Notes: generated by a model not told the origin, from the letters alone. Positions 43,335 to 52,275 are shown, counted from the first letter of the stretch. The stretch: DNA of 64,000 nt from Kocuria rosea (GCF_023715525.1 NZ_JAMBOG010000014.1:27895-91894); one strand, 5' to 3'. A program made the numbers and translations.

Positions 43335-44504
43335 GTGCTGTACCTGGACCACGCCGCGACCACCCCCGTGCGACGGGAGGTGCTCGAGGCCATGTGGCCG
43401 TACCTGACCGGGACGTACGGCAACGCGTCGAGCCACCACGAGGCCGGCCGCCGGGCCCTGGCCGGGCTGGACGCGGCCCGCGCGACGGTCGCGGAGGTGC
43501 TCGGCTGCCGGCCGGCCGAGGTGGTCTTCACCTCCGGCGGCACGGAGGCCGACAACCTCGCGGTCAAGGGCATCGCCCTGGGCCGGCGCGACCGCGACCC
43601 GGGGCGCACGCACGTCGTGACGAGCGCGATCGAGCACTCCGCGGTCCTCGGCTCCGCCCGGGACCTGGCCCGCTGGGACGGCTTCGGGCTCACCGAGCTG
43701 GGCGTCTCCTCCGAGGGCCTGGCGGACCCGGCGGAGCTCGCCGGGGCTGTCCGCGCGGACACGGCGGTGGTATCCGTGATGCATGCGAACAACGAGACGG
43801 GTGCGGTTCAGGCGATCGCCGAGCTGGCTGCGGTGGCTCGGGCGCGGCAGGTCCCGTTCCATACGGATGCGGTCCAGGCGGCCGGGTCGCTGGAGCTGGA
43901 CGTACACGCGCTCGACGTGGCGGCGCTGAGCGTCGCCGGGCACAAGATCGGGGCGCCCAAGGGCACCGGCGCGCTCTACCTGCGCCGCGGCACGCCGCTG
44001 CGGCCGCTGCTCAGCGGCGGCGGGCACGAGCGCGGCCGGCGCTCCGGGACCTCGGACGTGGCGGGGGCGGTCGGCCTCGCCGTGGCGCTGCGGCTCGCCG
44101 CCGAGGAGCGGCCCGCCAAGGCCGCCCGGCTCTGCGCCGTGCGGGACCGGCTGATCGCCGGGATCCTCGCCGCCGTGCCCTCGGCCGTGCTGACCGGTCC
44201 CGATCCGTGGCGGCACCCGGCGGCACGGCTGCCGGGCCACGCCTCGTTCTGCTTCCCCGGCGTCAACGGGGAGTCGGTCCTGGTGGACCTGGAGGCCCGC
44301 GGGCTGCTCGTCTCCTCCGGCTCGGCCTGCGCCGCCGGGGGCACCGAGGCCTCCCACGTGCTCACCGCCATGGGGTATCCGCCCGAGGTCGCCACCACGG
44401 CCGTGCGGTTCACCCTGGGCGCCGACCTCGCGCCGGAGCAGGTGGACGCCGTCGTTGCGGCGACCCGGGACGTCGTCGAACGGCTCTCCCCGGCCCCGGG
44501 CTGA
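43335..44504 (+). CDS. Cysteine desulfurase (NadS/NifS type)
   Basis: A 389-residue PLP enzyme releasing sulfur from cysteine. The PLP lysine is Lys204 (AGHKIGAPKG), and the persulfide cysteine is Cys332 (SSGSACAAGG). GTG start two bases after nadC's stop, so it belongs to the nad operon; such operon-linked desulfurases in other bacteria serve the NadA cluster. Within it (about 43765-43905) several codons are of kinds rare elsewhere here (CAT, ATG-CAT-GCG, CCG-TTC-CAT-ACG-GAT), a local patch of different codon use. No scaffold gene is adjacent. Confidence 0.93.
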   Translation: MLYLDHAATTPVRREVLEAMWPYLTGTYGNASSHHEAGRRALAGLDAARATVAEVLGCRPAEVVFTSGGTEADNLAVKGIALGRRDRDPGRTHVVTSAIEHSAVLGSARDLARWDGFGLTELGVSSEGLADPAELAGAVRADTAVVSVMHANNETGAVQAIAELAAVARARQVPFHTDAVQAAGSLELDVHALDVAALSVAGHKIGAPKGTGALYLRRGTPLRPLLSGGGHERGRRSGTSDVAGAVGLAVALRLAAEERPAKAARLCAVRDRLIAGILAAVPSAVLTGPDPWRHPAARLPGHASFCFPGVNGESVLVDLEARGLLVSSGSACAAGGTEASHVLTAMGYPPEVATTAVRFTLGADLAPEQVDAVVAATRDVVERLSPAPG

Positions 44505-44523
44505 CCCGCCGGTCCGCTCCCGG

Positions 44524-46056
44524 TCAGCGGGCGGCCTGCTCGCGCAGGACGTTCTTGCGGATCTTGCCGGACGCGGTCCGGGGCATCTCGGCCACGAGGC
44601 TCAGCGTCTTCGGGATCTTGTAGCGGGCCAGCCGGCCCGCGAGGTGCTCCTGGACCTGCTCCGCGGTGAGCTCGTGCCCCTCCCGCGGGACGACGACGGC
44701 GTGCGGGACCTCGCCCCACTTCTCGTCGGCCACGCCGATGACCGCGACGGCCGCGACGGCCGGCAGCTCGAGGATCGCCGCCTCGACCTCCGCGGGGTAG
44801 ATGTTCTCCCCGCCGGAGATGATCATGTCCTTGATCCGGTCGGAGACGAACAGGTAGCCGTCCTCGTCCAGGTAGCCCATGTCCCCGGAGTGGAACCACT
44901 CCCCCTCGAAGGAGCCGGCGGCGTCGGGGCGGTTCCAGTACTCCGTGATCACGTTGGGCCCGGAGACGAGGATCTCGCCCTGCTCGCCCGGGCCCACCGG
45001 CGTCCCCGCGGGATCGGCGATCCTCACGTCGGTGAAGAAGTGCGGCAGCCCGGAGGAGCCCGCCTTCTCCCGCGACTTCGCCGCGGGCAGGTGGGTGGCG
45101 CCGGGGGCCGTCTCGGTCATCCCGTAGTTCATGGTGAACGCCAGCCCGCGGCTCTCGTAGGCCTCGAGGACCCGCAGGGGCACGGCCGAGCCGCCGCACG
45201 AGAGCTTGGTGAGCGAGGAGAGGTCCGTCGACTCCCACGCCGGGTGCTCGCACAGCAGCTGGAAGGTCGTGGGCACGCCGGAGAGCGAGGTGACCCGGTG
45301 CTGCTCGACGAGCTGCAGCACGCGGCCCGGCTCGAACTTCGACTCGAGCACGAGCGTGGCGCCCTTGAGCAGCGCGGGCAGCACCCCCATCCCGAGCGAG
45401 GCGACGTGGAACATCGGGGAGATCATGAGCGACACGTCGGTGGAGGCCAGGTCGTAGTCGACCAGGACGTTGAAGCAGTTCCACGTGAAGTTGCCGTGCG
45501 TGAGGCAGGCTCCCTTGGGGCGGCCGGTCGTGCCCGAGGTGTAGAGGATGAGGGCGAGGTCGTCGAGCGCCACGGGGACGTCCTGCGTCCAGGGCTGCGC
45601 CGCGTCGGCCACCGACGCGAGCGTGGGGACCTCGCCGGCGGTCTCCTCGCCGGCGGTCTCCACGGCGACGACCCAGCGGGTGAGCCGCGGGAGGCCCCGG
45701 GCGGCCGGCTCGGCCAGACCCGTGAGGGCCGCGTCGTGGATCAGCACCGACACGCCCGCGTCCTCGAGCTGGTAGCGGATCTCCGGGGCGGCCAGGCGGG
45801 TGTTGAGCGGGACGAGCACCGCCCCGAGCGCGCCCGCCGCGAACAGGACCTGGAGGAACTCGGGGCTGTTCTCCCCGAGGACCGCCACGCGGTCGCCGGG
45901 ACGCACGCCGTGGGCGGACAGCGCACCCGCCAGCCGGTGGGTCCGGTCGTGCAGCTCGGCGTAGGTGAGGGCGCGCTCCCCGTGGACCACGGCCGTCTTC
46001 GGGCCCGACTTCTCCAGCCGGCGGGTCAGCCACGATCCCAGTCCCTGATTGCGCAT
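44524..46056 (-). CDS. Acyl-CoA synthetase (AMP-forming, FadD-like)
   Basis: A 510-residue adenylate-forming ligase. P-loop LILYTSGTTGRPKG, adenine/aromatic-binding YGMTETAPG, hinge and C-terminal lysine motif PRTASGKIRKN. It activates a carboxylic acid to the CoA ester. The substrate is unknown; its neighbours make branched, medium-chain or cyclic acids plausible. ATG at 46056 with AGGAGG seven bases upstream. A short in-frame duplicate (AGEETAGE) lies at about residue 142-150. The promoter overlaps an operator similar to one before the divergent catabolic operon, so MarR protein probably controls both. Confidence 0.9.
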   Translation of the reverse strand: MRNQGLGSWLTRRLEKSGPKTAVVHGERALTYAELHDRTHRLAGALSAHGVRPGDRVAVLGENSPEFLQVLFAAGALGAVLVPLNTRLAAPEIRYQLEDAGVSVLIHDAALTGLAEPAARGLPRLTRWVVAVETAGEETAGEVPTLASVADAAQPWTQDVPVALDDLALILYTSGTTGRPKGACLTHGNFTWNCFNVLVDYDLASTDVSLMISPMFHVASLGMGVLPALLKGATLVLESKFEPGRVLQLVEQHRVTSLSGVPTTFQLLCEHPAWESTDLSSLTKLSCGGSAVPLRVLEAYESRGLAFTMNYGMTETAPGATHLPAAKSREKAGSSGLPHFFTDVRIADPAGTPVGPGEQGEILVSGPNVITEYWNRPDAAGSFEGEWFHSGDMGYLDEDGYLFVSDRIKDMIISGGENIYPAEVEAAILELPAVAAVAVIGVADEKWGEVPHAVVVPREGHELTAEQVQEHLAGRLARYKIPKTLSLVAEMPRTASGKIRKNVLREQAAR

Positions 46057-46084
46057 GCGGTCGCCTCCTGAGGCACTCGTCCAT

Positions 46085-46113
46085 ACCAATAGTTGAAAAA
46101 ATCTATTATTGGT
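46085..46113. promoter_or_regulatory. Operator upstream of acyl-CoA synthetase
   Basis: ACCAATA (46085-46091) pairs with TATTGGT (46107-46113); inside it TAGTTGAAAAAATCTA (46090-46105) shares TAGTTGAAAA and a TC two bases later with the site at 46743-46760. AT-rich in otherwise GC-rich DNA. Probable MarR-binding region. Confidence 0.6.
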
Positions 46114-46182
46114 GGGGTCAGACTAGTGAGAGGTGCATCACGTTGTCCAGGGGCGGCGGAGGGTTTCTCCGGGCCCCGTGGA

Positions 46183-46665
46183 CTAGAGGGCTGCCTTCTG
46201 CAGGAGGCGGAGCAGGTCCTGGCGCTCGGCCACGGAGAGCCCGTCGAGCGACTCGGCCGCGGCGGCCGCCACGAGCCCCTGGGCCTCGGCGTAGAGCTCC
46301 CGGCCCGCCCCCGTGGGCGCCACGATCTTCGAGCGGCGGTCCCGGGGGTCGGTGCGGCGCTCGACGGCGCCCCGCTGCTCGAGCTCGTCGATGATGGAGA
46401 CGATCTGGCTCGGGTCCAGCACGAGGAACTGGCTGAGCTCCCGCTGGGTGGGCTCCTCCCCGCTGCAGGCCAGCGCCAGCACGGAGTAGTGGCGCACCTT
46501 GAGCCCCAGGTCCGCGAGCGCGCGGTTCGCCGCGGCGGAGCCCGTCGAGGCGAGCCGGGCCATGAGGAAGAACGACTCGCCGGCCAGGTCGGTCCCCGCC
46601 AGGCGCTCGATGCCGCCGGGGAGAGAGTCGTCCCGGGCGGTGAAGGCGGGCGGCTGTGCGGTCAT
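46183..46665 (-). CDS. MarR-family transcriptional regulator
   Basis: A 160-residue winged-helix regulator: KVRHYSVLALACSGEEPTQRELSQFLVLDPSQIVSIIDELEQRGAVERRTDPRDRRSKIVAPT is the DNA-binding part (shown here only to name motif borders at about 56-117). Start ATG at 46665 is supported by GGAGGA eight bases upstream. It lies between the acyl-CoA ligase gene (same strand, downstream) and the divergent SDR operon, both of which have related AT-rich palindromic sites. Acyl-CoA or free acid is a likely ligand. Confidence 0.88.
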   Translation of the reverse strand: MTAQPPAFTARDDSLPGGIERLAGTDLAGESFFLMARLASTGSAAANRALADLGLKVRHYSVLALACSGEEPTQRELSQFLVLDPSQIVSIIDELEQRGAVERRTDPRDRRSKIVAPTGAGRELYAEAQGLVAAAAAESLDGLSVAERQDLLRLLQKAAL

Positions 46666-46742
46666 GGCGGCGGTCCTCCGGCGGGGGCGATGGGTCTCCA
46701 GGATAGGAGGGGACGACACCAGCATAGATGGAACTTCTTAAC

Positions 46743-46773
46743 TGTTGACATTTTCAACTAACGGCGGTGGAAT
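46743..46773 (+). promoter_or_regulatory. Promoter and MarR operator of the catabolic operon
   Basis: TTGACA (46745-46750) is a perfect -35, with TGGAAT at 46768-46773 as a weaker -10 (17-base spacer). The inverted repeat GTTGA-CATTT-TCAAC (46744-46758) overlaps the -35. On the minus strand it reads TAGTTGAAAATGTCAACA, matching the other MarR-type site. Confidence 0.6.
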
Positions 46774-46846
46774 GGTCGGGACCCCACAGCGGTGACCGGC
46801 GTCACGCACGGCGGCCCCCCGGACCCGAGCACGAGGAGTTCCTCCC

Positions 46847-47797
46847 ATGACCGACAACAGCACCGCACCGCTGACCGGCAAGGTCGCCGTCGTCACCGGC
46901 TCCGGCCAGGGCCTCGGCCTGGCCTACGCCCAGGAGCTCGCCCGCCAGGGCGCGGCCGTGGTGATCAACGACGTGGACCAGCAGACCGCCGAGGCCGCGG
47001 TGGCCTCCATCACCGGGGCCGGCGGGCGCGCCGTGGCCGTGGTGGCCCCGGTGGGCACCACCGAGACCGCCACCGCCCTGGTCGCCGGCGCCGTGGAGGC
47101 GTTCGGGCGCCTGGACGTCCTGGTCACCAACGCCGGGGTGCTGCGCGACAAGTCCCTGCTGAAGATGACCGACGAGGACTTCGACCTGGTGATCCAGGTG
47201 CACCTGCGGGGCACCTTCACCTGCGTGCGCGAGGCCTACCGGTACTTCAAGGACAACGGCGTGGCCGGGCGCATCATCACCATCGGCTCCCCCACCGGCC
47301 AGTACGGCAACTTCGGGCAGACCAACTACGCCGCCGCCAAGGCCGGCATCGTGGGCATGGTCCGCACCTGGGCCCTGGAGATGAGGAAGGCCGGTGTCAC
47401 CGCCAACGTCGTCGTCCCCGTGGCCGCCACCGCCATGACCGAGACCATCCCCTACTTCGCCTCCGCCGTCGAGGCCGACCGGGCCGGGGAGCCCATGCCC
47501 GCGTTCTTCCGCAAAGAGCTGGGCTTCGGCACTGCCGCCGACGTCGCCGGGCTGGTCGCCTACCTCGCCTCCGACGACGCCGCCGGGATCACCGGCCAGG
47601 CCATCGGCGCCGGCGGCGACCGCCTCCAGGTGTTCAGCCACCCCCGCCCCGTGGTCACCGAGTACCACGACGGGGGCTGGACCTTCGAGGCCCTGCGCGA
47701 GCAGTTCCCGGCCATCATCGAGGGCCACCTCCAGCCGGTCGGCGAGACGTTGCCGCCGCTGCCGGAGGAGCTCCAGCCCGAATCCGCGACCCAGTAA
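46847..47797 (+). CDS. SDR-family oxidoreductase, probable 3-hydroxyacyl-CoA dehydrogenase
   Basis: A 316-residue short-chain dehydrogenase. Coenzyme motif VVTGSGQGLGLAYA, NAG motif VTNAGVLRDKS, and active-site YAAAKAG with Ser (IGSPTG) upstream. The sequence resembles the hydroxyacyl-CoA dehydrogenase domain of type 2 multifunctional enzymes, a role that fits a downstream MaoC hydratase. First gene of the MarR-controlled operon. Confidence 0.87.
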   Translation: MTDNSTAPLTGKVAVVTGSGQGLGLAYAQELARQGAAVVINDVDQQTAEAAVASITGAGGRAVAVVAPVGTTETATALVAGAVEAFGRLDVLVTNAGVLRDKSLLKMTDEDFDLVIQVHLRGTFTCVREAYRYFKDNGVAGRIITIGSPTGQYGNFGQTNYAAAKAGIVGMVRTWALEMRKAGVTANVVVPVAATAMTETIPYFASAVEADRAGEPMPAFFRKELGFGTAADVAGLVAYLASDDAAGITGQAIGAGGDRLQVFSHPRPVVTEYHDGGWTFEALREQFPAIIEGHLQPVGETLPPLPEELQPESATQ

Positions 47798-47878
47798 TTC
47801 CGGGGACCAAGCACTCCCCTACAGACCCACTGAACACTTCGTAGATCCGCAACCAGTCGCGGATCCGAAAGGACCGCT

Positions 47879-48772
47879 ATGACCTACGAGTACGGGCTCG
47901 ACCTCGCGTCCCTGGACGCCATCGACATGCACGTGCACATCGAGTGCGACGGCCACGGGCACTCCTCCCTGCCGGAGGTACTGAACGAGGCGTCCGCCAA
48001 GTACTTCAAGGCGGAGGACCGCTCCCCGTCCCTGGACACCATCGCGGAACGCTACCGGCAGTGGAACATGGCCGCCGTCGTCTTCACCGTGGACGCCACC
48101 ACCGCCCTGGGGCATGCGCCCAACTCCATCGAGGAGATCGCCGAAGGGGCCGCTCGCAACAACGACGTGCTCATCCCCTTCGGCTCCGTGGACCCGCACC
48201 AGGGTGCCGCGGCGGTGGAGCGGGCGAAGAAGCTCGTGGAGCACCACGGGGTGAAGGGCTTCAAGTTCCACCCCTCCCTGCAGGGCTTCGATCCCTCGGA
48301 CCAGCGCTTCTACCCCCTCTACGAGGCGATCCAGGCCCTCGGGGTGCCGGCGCTGTTCCACACCGGGCAGAACGGCATGGGCGCGGGCCTGCCCGGCGGG
48401 GGCGGGATCAAGCTGGGCTACTCCAACCCGCTGCTGCTGGACGCGGTGGCCGCGGACTTCCCCGAGCTGCAGGTGATCATGGCCCACCCCTCGGTGCCGT
48501 GGCAGGAGGAGGCCAACTCCATCGCCACGCACAAGGCCAACGTGTGGATCGACCTCTCCGGCTGGTCGCCCAAGTACTTCCCCGAGTCCCTGGTGAAGGC
48601 CTCCAACGCGATGCTCCAGGACAAGGTCCTCTTCGGCACCGACTACCCGCTGATCACCCCGCAGAAGTGGCTGGGCGCCTTCGAGCAGCAGTCCTTCAAG
48701 GACGAGGTCCGCCCGAAGATCCTCAAGGACAACGCAGTGCGCCTGCTGGGCCTGGACGGGGCCGCGTCGTGA
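47879..48772 (+). CDS. Amidohydrolase family protein (ACMSD-like)
   Basis: A 297-residue metal-dependent hydrolase or decarboxylase of the amidohydrolase 2 family. Metal motif AIDMHVHIE, then GFKFHPSLQGF, IMAHPSVPW and FGTDYPLITP, the last with the catalytic Asp. Members include decarboxylases of aromatic and muconate acids, and lactone hydrolases. In this operon it probably acts early on a ring-opened or carboxylated substrate. AAAGGA precedes the ATG. Next gene overlaps it by four bases. Confidence 0.86.
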   Translation: MTYEYGLDLASLDAIDMHVHIECDGHGHSSLPEVLNEASAKYFKAEDRSPSLDTIAERYRQWNMAAVVFTVDATTALGHAPNSIEEIAEGAARNNDVLIPFGSVDPHQGAAAVERAKKLVEHHGVKGFKFHPSLQGFDPSDQRFYPLYEAIQALGVPALFHTGQNGMGAGLPGGGGIKLGYSNPLLLDAVAADFPELQVIMAHPSVPWQEEANSIATHKANVWIDLSGWSPKYFPESLVKASNAMLQDKVLFGTDYPLITPQKWLGAFEQQSFKDEVRPKILKDNAVRLLGLDGAAS

Positions 48773-49965
48773 GCGCACAGCCCGGGCGGACCCGCCTCTA
48801 CGCGGACTGCGACCCCTACGGGGTCGAGAACCGGCTGACCGAGGCGGAGAAGGCGCCGCTGCACCGGCTGCGCCGGGTCCTGGAGGACGAGGTCAGGCCG
48901 CTGCTGGCCGAGTACTGGGAGGCCGGCGAGTTCCCCGACCAGATCGCCCCGTCACTGCGCGCCCTGGACCTCATGGCCCCGCCCGAGCTCACCGCCGGCG
49001 GCGGAACCCCCCGCTCGCTCTACCACGGGTTCCGGACCTTCGAGCTCGCCCGCACGGACGCCTCCGTCGCCACGTTCTACACCGCCCAGGCCGGGCTGTT
49101 CCGCACGGCCTGCCGCGTGGGGGCCACGCCCGAGCAGTTCGCGCAGTGGGACCCGAGGATCACCTCCTTCGAGATGACCGGCGTGTTCTGCCTGACCGAG
49201 CCCGACCACGGCTCCGACATCGCCGGCGGCCTGGCCACCACGGCCCGGCGCGAGGGCGACCAGTGGGTGCTCACCGGCGCGAAGCGCTGGATCGGGGGCG
49301 CCTTCACCGCGGACCTCCTGGCCGTCTTCGCCCGCGACGAGGCCGACGGGCAGGTCAAGGGCTTCCTCGTGGACCGGCAGGCCCCCGGCGTGCGGCTGGA
49401 GAAGATCCGCGGCAAGACCTCCCTGCGCATGATGCAGAACGCCGACATCCACCTCGAGGACGTCCGGGTGCCCGAGTCCATGCGGCTGGGCCGGGTGAAC
49501 TCCTTCAAGGACGTCGCCGCGATGCTGCGCGCCATGCGCTCGGACGTCGCGTGGATCGCCACCGGCATCCAGGCCGGCGCCTACGAGGCCGCCCTGCGCT
49601 ACGTGCGGCAGCGCGAGCAGTTCGGCCGCCCGATCGGCAGCTTCCAGCTGGTCCAGGAGAAGCTGGCCCGCATGCTCGGCAACGTCACGGCGTCGCTGGC
49701 CATGGTCGCCGGTCTGGCCGAGCAGCAGCAGCAGGGCGTCTACCGGGACGAGGACTCCGCCCTGGCCAAGATGTGGATCAGCCTGCGCATGCGCGAGACC
49801 GTCGCCCTGGCGCGGGAGCTCGTGGGCGGCAACGGCATCACCCTGGCCCACGACGTCGCCCGCTTCCACGCCGACGCCGAGGCCGTCTACTCCTACGAGG
49901 GCACCCACGAGATCAACGCCCTCGTGGTCGGCCGCTCGCTCACCGGCACCAGCGCCTTCGCCTGA
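48769..49965 (+). CDS. Acyl-CoA dehydrogenase
   Basis: A 398-residue FAD enzyme that introduces the 2,3-double bond in an acyl-CoA. Signatures FCLTEPDHGSDIAG, VLTGAKRWIGGAF, and a C-terminal VGGNGITLAHDVARFHADAEAVYSYEGTHEIN with the conserved catalytic-region Glu in SYEGTHE, as in glutaryl-CoA and short-chain dehydrogenases. GTG start overlaps the amidohydrolase stop (GTGA). Confidence 0.93.
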   Translation: MSAQPGRTRLYADCDPYGVENRLTEAEKAPLHRLRRVLEDEVRPLLAEYWEAGEFPDQIAPSLRALDLMAPPELTAGGGTPRSLYHGFRTFELARTDASVATFYTAQAGLFRTACRVGATPEQFAQWDPRITSFEMTGVFCLTEPDHGSDIAGGLATTARREGDQWVLTGAKRWIGGAFTADLLAVFARDEADGQVKGFLVDRQAPGVRLEKIRGKTSLRMMQNADIHLEDVRVPESMRLGRVNSFKDVAAMLRAMRSDVAWIATGIQAGAYEAALRYVRQREQFGRPIGSFQLVQEKLARMLGNVTASLAMVAGLAEQQQQGVYRDEDSALAKMWISLRMRETVALARELVGGNGITLAHDVARFHADAEAVYSYEGTHEINALVVGRSLTGTSAFA

Positions 49966-50000
49966 CCTCCCACCGACCACCAGCACCCAAGGAGAACACC

Positions 50001-50477
50001 ATGACCGCAGCACCGACCCAGCCCAACACCGTCGTCGCCTTCGACCAGGTCAAGGACCTGATCGGCAAGAACCTCGGCCACTCCGCCTGGCGGGAGATCA
50101 CCCAGGAGCAGGTGAACACCTTCGCCGAGGCCACCGACGACCACCAGTGGATCCACGTCGACCCGGAGCGGGCCAAGGAGGGCCCCTTCGGCGCCCCGAT
50201 CGCCCACGGCTTCCTGACGCTGTCCCTGCTCATCCCCATGTGGTCCGAGCTCTTCGACGTCACCGGCGTGAGCACCAAGGTCAACTACGGCCTGGACAAG
50301 GTCCGCTTCACCGCCCCGGTCAGGGTGGGCTCGCGGATCCGCATGACGGTCACGATCACCGACGTCCAGGAGGTCAAGGGCAACGGCCTGCACCTGGTGG
50401 CCGACGGCACGATCGAGATCGAGGGCGAGGAGCGGCCCGCGGTCGTCGCGACGTTCCTCAACCGCTTCTACGCCTGA
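50001..50477 (+). CDS. MaoC-family enoyl-CoA hydratase
   Basis: A 158-residue hotdog-fold hydratase with the hydratase 2 motif: TFAEATDDHQWIHVDPERA and PFGAPIAHGFLTLSL, including catalytic Asp and His. It hydrates enoyl-CoA to the hydroxy form for the SDR. AAGGAG seven bases before the ATG. Last gene of the operon, followed by a strong hairpin. Confidence 0.93.
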   Translation: MTAAPTQPNTVVAFDQVKDLIGKNLGHSAWREITQEQVNTFAEATDDHQWIHVDPERAKEGPFGAPIAHGFLTLSLLIPMWSELFDVTGVSTKVNYGLDKVRFTAPVRVGSRIRMTVTITDVQEVKGNGLHLVADGTIEIEGEERPAVVATFLNRFYA

Positions 50478-50503
50478 GCGCGGGCCCCGGTCCCGCAGCG
50501 GCA

Positions 50504-50537
50504 CAGGACCCCCGGACCGTGCGGTCCGGGGGTCCTG
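50504..50537. terminator. Strong bidirectional terminator
   Basis: CAGGACCCCCGGACC (50504-50518) and GGTCCGGGGGTCCTG (50523-50537) form a perfect 15-bp stem with a 4-base loop, between the convergent maoC and superoxide dismutase genes. Confidence 0.85.
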
Positions 50538-50582
50538 CTCGCGGCTGCCGGCGCGGTCCGCGCCGACGGTGCGGGGCGGGGA

Positions 50583-51203
50583 TCAGATGAGCGACTTGGC
50601 CCCGGCGCGCGCGGCCTCGAAGCGGGCCTGGACGTCGGCCCAGTTGACGATGTTCCACCAGGCCTTGACGTAGTCGGCCTTGACGTTCTGGTAGTCGAGG
50701 TAGAAGGCGTGCTCCCACATGTCCAGCTGCAGCAGCGGGATCGTGGCGACCGGCACGCCGTTCTGCTGGTCGTACATCTGCTCGATGACCAGGTTGCCGC
50801 CGATCGGCTCGTAGGCGAGGATCGCCCAGCCCGAGCCCTGGATGGTGGTGGCCGCAGCGGTGAAGTGCGCGCGGAAGCCGTCGAAGGACCCGAAGTGGTC
50901 GTCGATGGCGGCCGCCAGCTCGCCCTCGGGCTTGTCGCCGCCCTCCGGGGAGAGGTTCTGCCAGAACACCGAGTGGTTGACGTGCCCGCCCAGGTTGAAC
51001 TGCAGGTCCTTGGACAGCTTGGCCGCCGCGGCGCCGTCGCCGTTGGCGCGGGCCTCCGCCATCTTCTCCAGGGCGGTGTTGGCGCCCGCCACGTAGGTGG
51101 CGTGGTGCTTGTCGTGGTGCAGCTCCATGATGCGGGCGGAGATGTGCGGCTCCAGCGCGGCGTAGTCGTAGGGGAGATCGGGAAGGGTGTACTTCTCGGC
51201 CAT
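50583..51203 (-). CDS. sodA: Superoxide dismutase (Mn/Fe)
   Basis: A 206-residue cytosolic SOD. Metal ligands lie in MELHHDKHH (first His), HVNHSVFW, and the C-terminal [12 protein letters not shown] (Asp and His). Start 51203 with AAAGGA seven bases upstream, protein beginning [16 protein letters not shown] as in most SODs. Mn or Fe use is not decided. Confidence 0.96.
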   Translation of the reverse strand: MAEKYTLPDLPYDYAALEPHISARIMELHHDKHHATYVAGANTALEKMAEARANGDGAAAAKLSKDLQFNLGGHVNHSVFWQNLSPEGGDKPEGELAAAIDDHFGSFDGFRAHFTAAATTIQGSGWAILAYEPIGGNLVIEQMYDQQNGVPVATIPLLQLDMWEHAFYLDYQNVKADYVKAWWNIVNWADVQARFEAARAGAKSLI

Positions 51204-51319
51204 AGGAGAGTCCTTTCGATAGCTGTCGTGTGGTCCCACCCTCGTCCCGCCCGCGACGGGGGGTCAAGGAGGTTCCGCCACCAGCGTACGGTGCCCGCCC
51301 GGTCGGGGACGGCGGGGCC

Positions 51320-51850
51320 TCAGAAGAACTCGGGCGGCGGATCCTGCGTGCAGCGCGGCGGGTGCGGGGTCAGCACCGACGGCACCGTGAACTCGAACTG
51401 CCCGGTCTCCAGCAGCCGCTTGAGCGTCTCGAGGTTGCGCCGCACGTTGCGCCGCGAGGTCGCCTCGACGGCGGGGGTCAGCCACGCCTTGGACTGGGTG
51501 CAGCGGGCGTCGAGGACCGTCTCGATCCGGGTGCCGCCGTCCGTGGCGTCCCAGCGGGTGTCCACGAACAGGTCGACCAGTCCCCGGGTGGTGCGCATGG
51601 CGACGTTCCGGCCCGGGACGTGCTCGGAGACGATGGTCACGTAGGGGAAGCGGAGGGGTCCGTAGCGGCCGGTGAACTCCAGGCACGTACCGGTCTGGAG
51701 CACCGGGGTGCTGGCCCGCACCTCTCCGCGCACGCCGCGGTGCCACGCGGCGAAGCACCCCGGGTCCAGCAGGAACCGCTCGACCAGGCCGGCCTCGGCC
51801 GCCACGAGCGTGCTCCCGACCACGCGGAACGTCGCGGAACCCTGGGCCAT
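51320..51850 (-). CDS. SRPBCC-family protein
   Basis: A 176-residue protein of the START/SRPBCC helix-grip fold, apparently the DUF2505 type (ATFRVVGSTLVAAEAGLVERFLLDPG, RWDATDGGTRIETVLDAR). Such proteins bind lipids or polyketides; no ligand can be named. Start at 51850 with GGAGG five bases upstream. Confidence 0.7.
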   Translation of the reverse strand: MAQGSATFRVVGSTLVAAEAGLVERFLLDPGCFAAWHRGVRGEVRASTPVLQTGTCLEFTGRYGPLRFPYVTIVSEHVPGRNVAMRTTRGLVDLFVDTRWDATDGGTRIETVLDARCTQSKAWLTPAVEATSRRNVRRNLETLKRLLETGQFEFTVPSVLTPHPPRCTQDPPPEFF

Positions 51851-52275
51851 GGCATCCTCCGTCGCTCCCCGTCGGTCCGGCACCCGCGCAGCACGGGAGT
51901 GCACACGGCGGGCAGCGCGTTCACATGTGCACACATCTACTGTACCGAGGAGCCGGGTCCGGGCACAGCGGCTCCGTGCACATCCCGTGGAGAAGGTTGT
52001 CCACAGGTGTGGACGACCGTGTGAAAAAAGCCCCCGCCGGCCGGACGGGGACCGCTCGCGCCGCGCCGTGGCAGGCCCGCGCCGGGCCGGGCACCCCGGC
52101 GGAGGCACGATTCCACCCGTGCAGGTTATCCACCCTGTGGACGAGCGCTGTGGACAAGCTGTGGGCAGCTGCGGGCAGGACCACCCGGGCGCTGCCCCGG
52201 AGGGGGGGCACGCCGCCGCCCGTCCACGGAAACGGGGACGACAGGGCGGTCGGCGGTCCGCCGGACGGGGGACGT
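51851..52275. other. Non-coding gap with DnaA-box cluster
   Basis: 425 bases between two minus-strand genes; no convincing small gene was seen. The central part holds five DnaA-box-like 9-mers, annotated separately. The right end (52165-52275) is low-information GC-rich sequence. Confidence 0.5.
51997..52157. promoter_or_regulatory. Cluster of DnaA-box-like 9-mers
   Basis: TTGTCCACA, the actinobacterial DnaA box, occurs perfectly at 51997-52005 and as its complement TGTGGACAA at 52149-52157. One-mismatch copies: TGTGGACGA at 52008-52016 and 52136-52144, and TTATCCACC at 52126-52134. No dnaA, dnaN or parB gene is nearby, so this is not evidently oriC; a DnaA-titrating or regulatory site is possible. 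Confidence 0.55.

Noticed and set aside
46847..50477. Fatty acid biosynthesis (FabG and hydratase) cluster
   Set aside because: The acyl-CoA dehydrogenase, CoA ligase and MarR repressor indicate breakdown of an acid, not synthesis; no acyl carrier protein or ketosynthase gene is present.
51997..52157. Chromosomal replication origin
   Set aside because: No dnaA, dnaN, recF, gyrB or parAB genes anywhere in the window and no AT-rich unwinding element beside the boxes.
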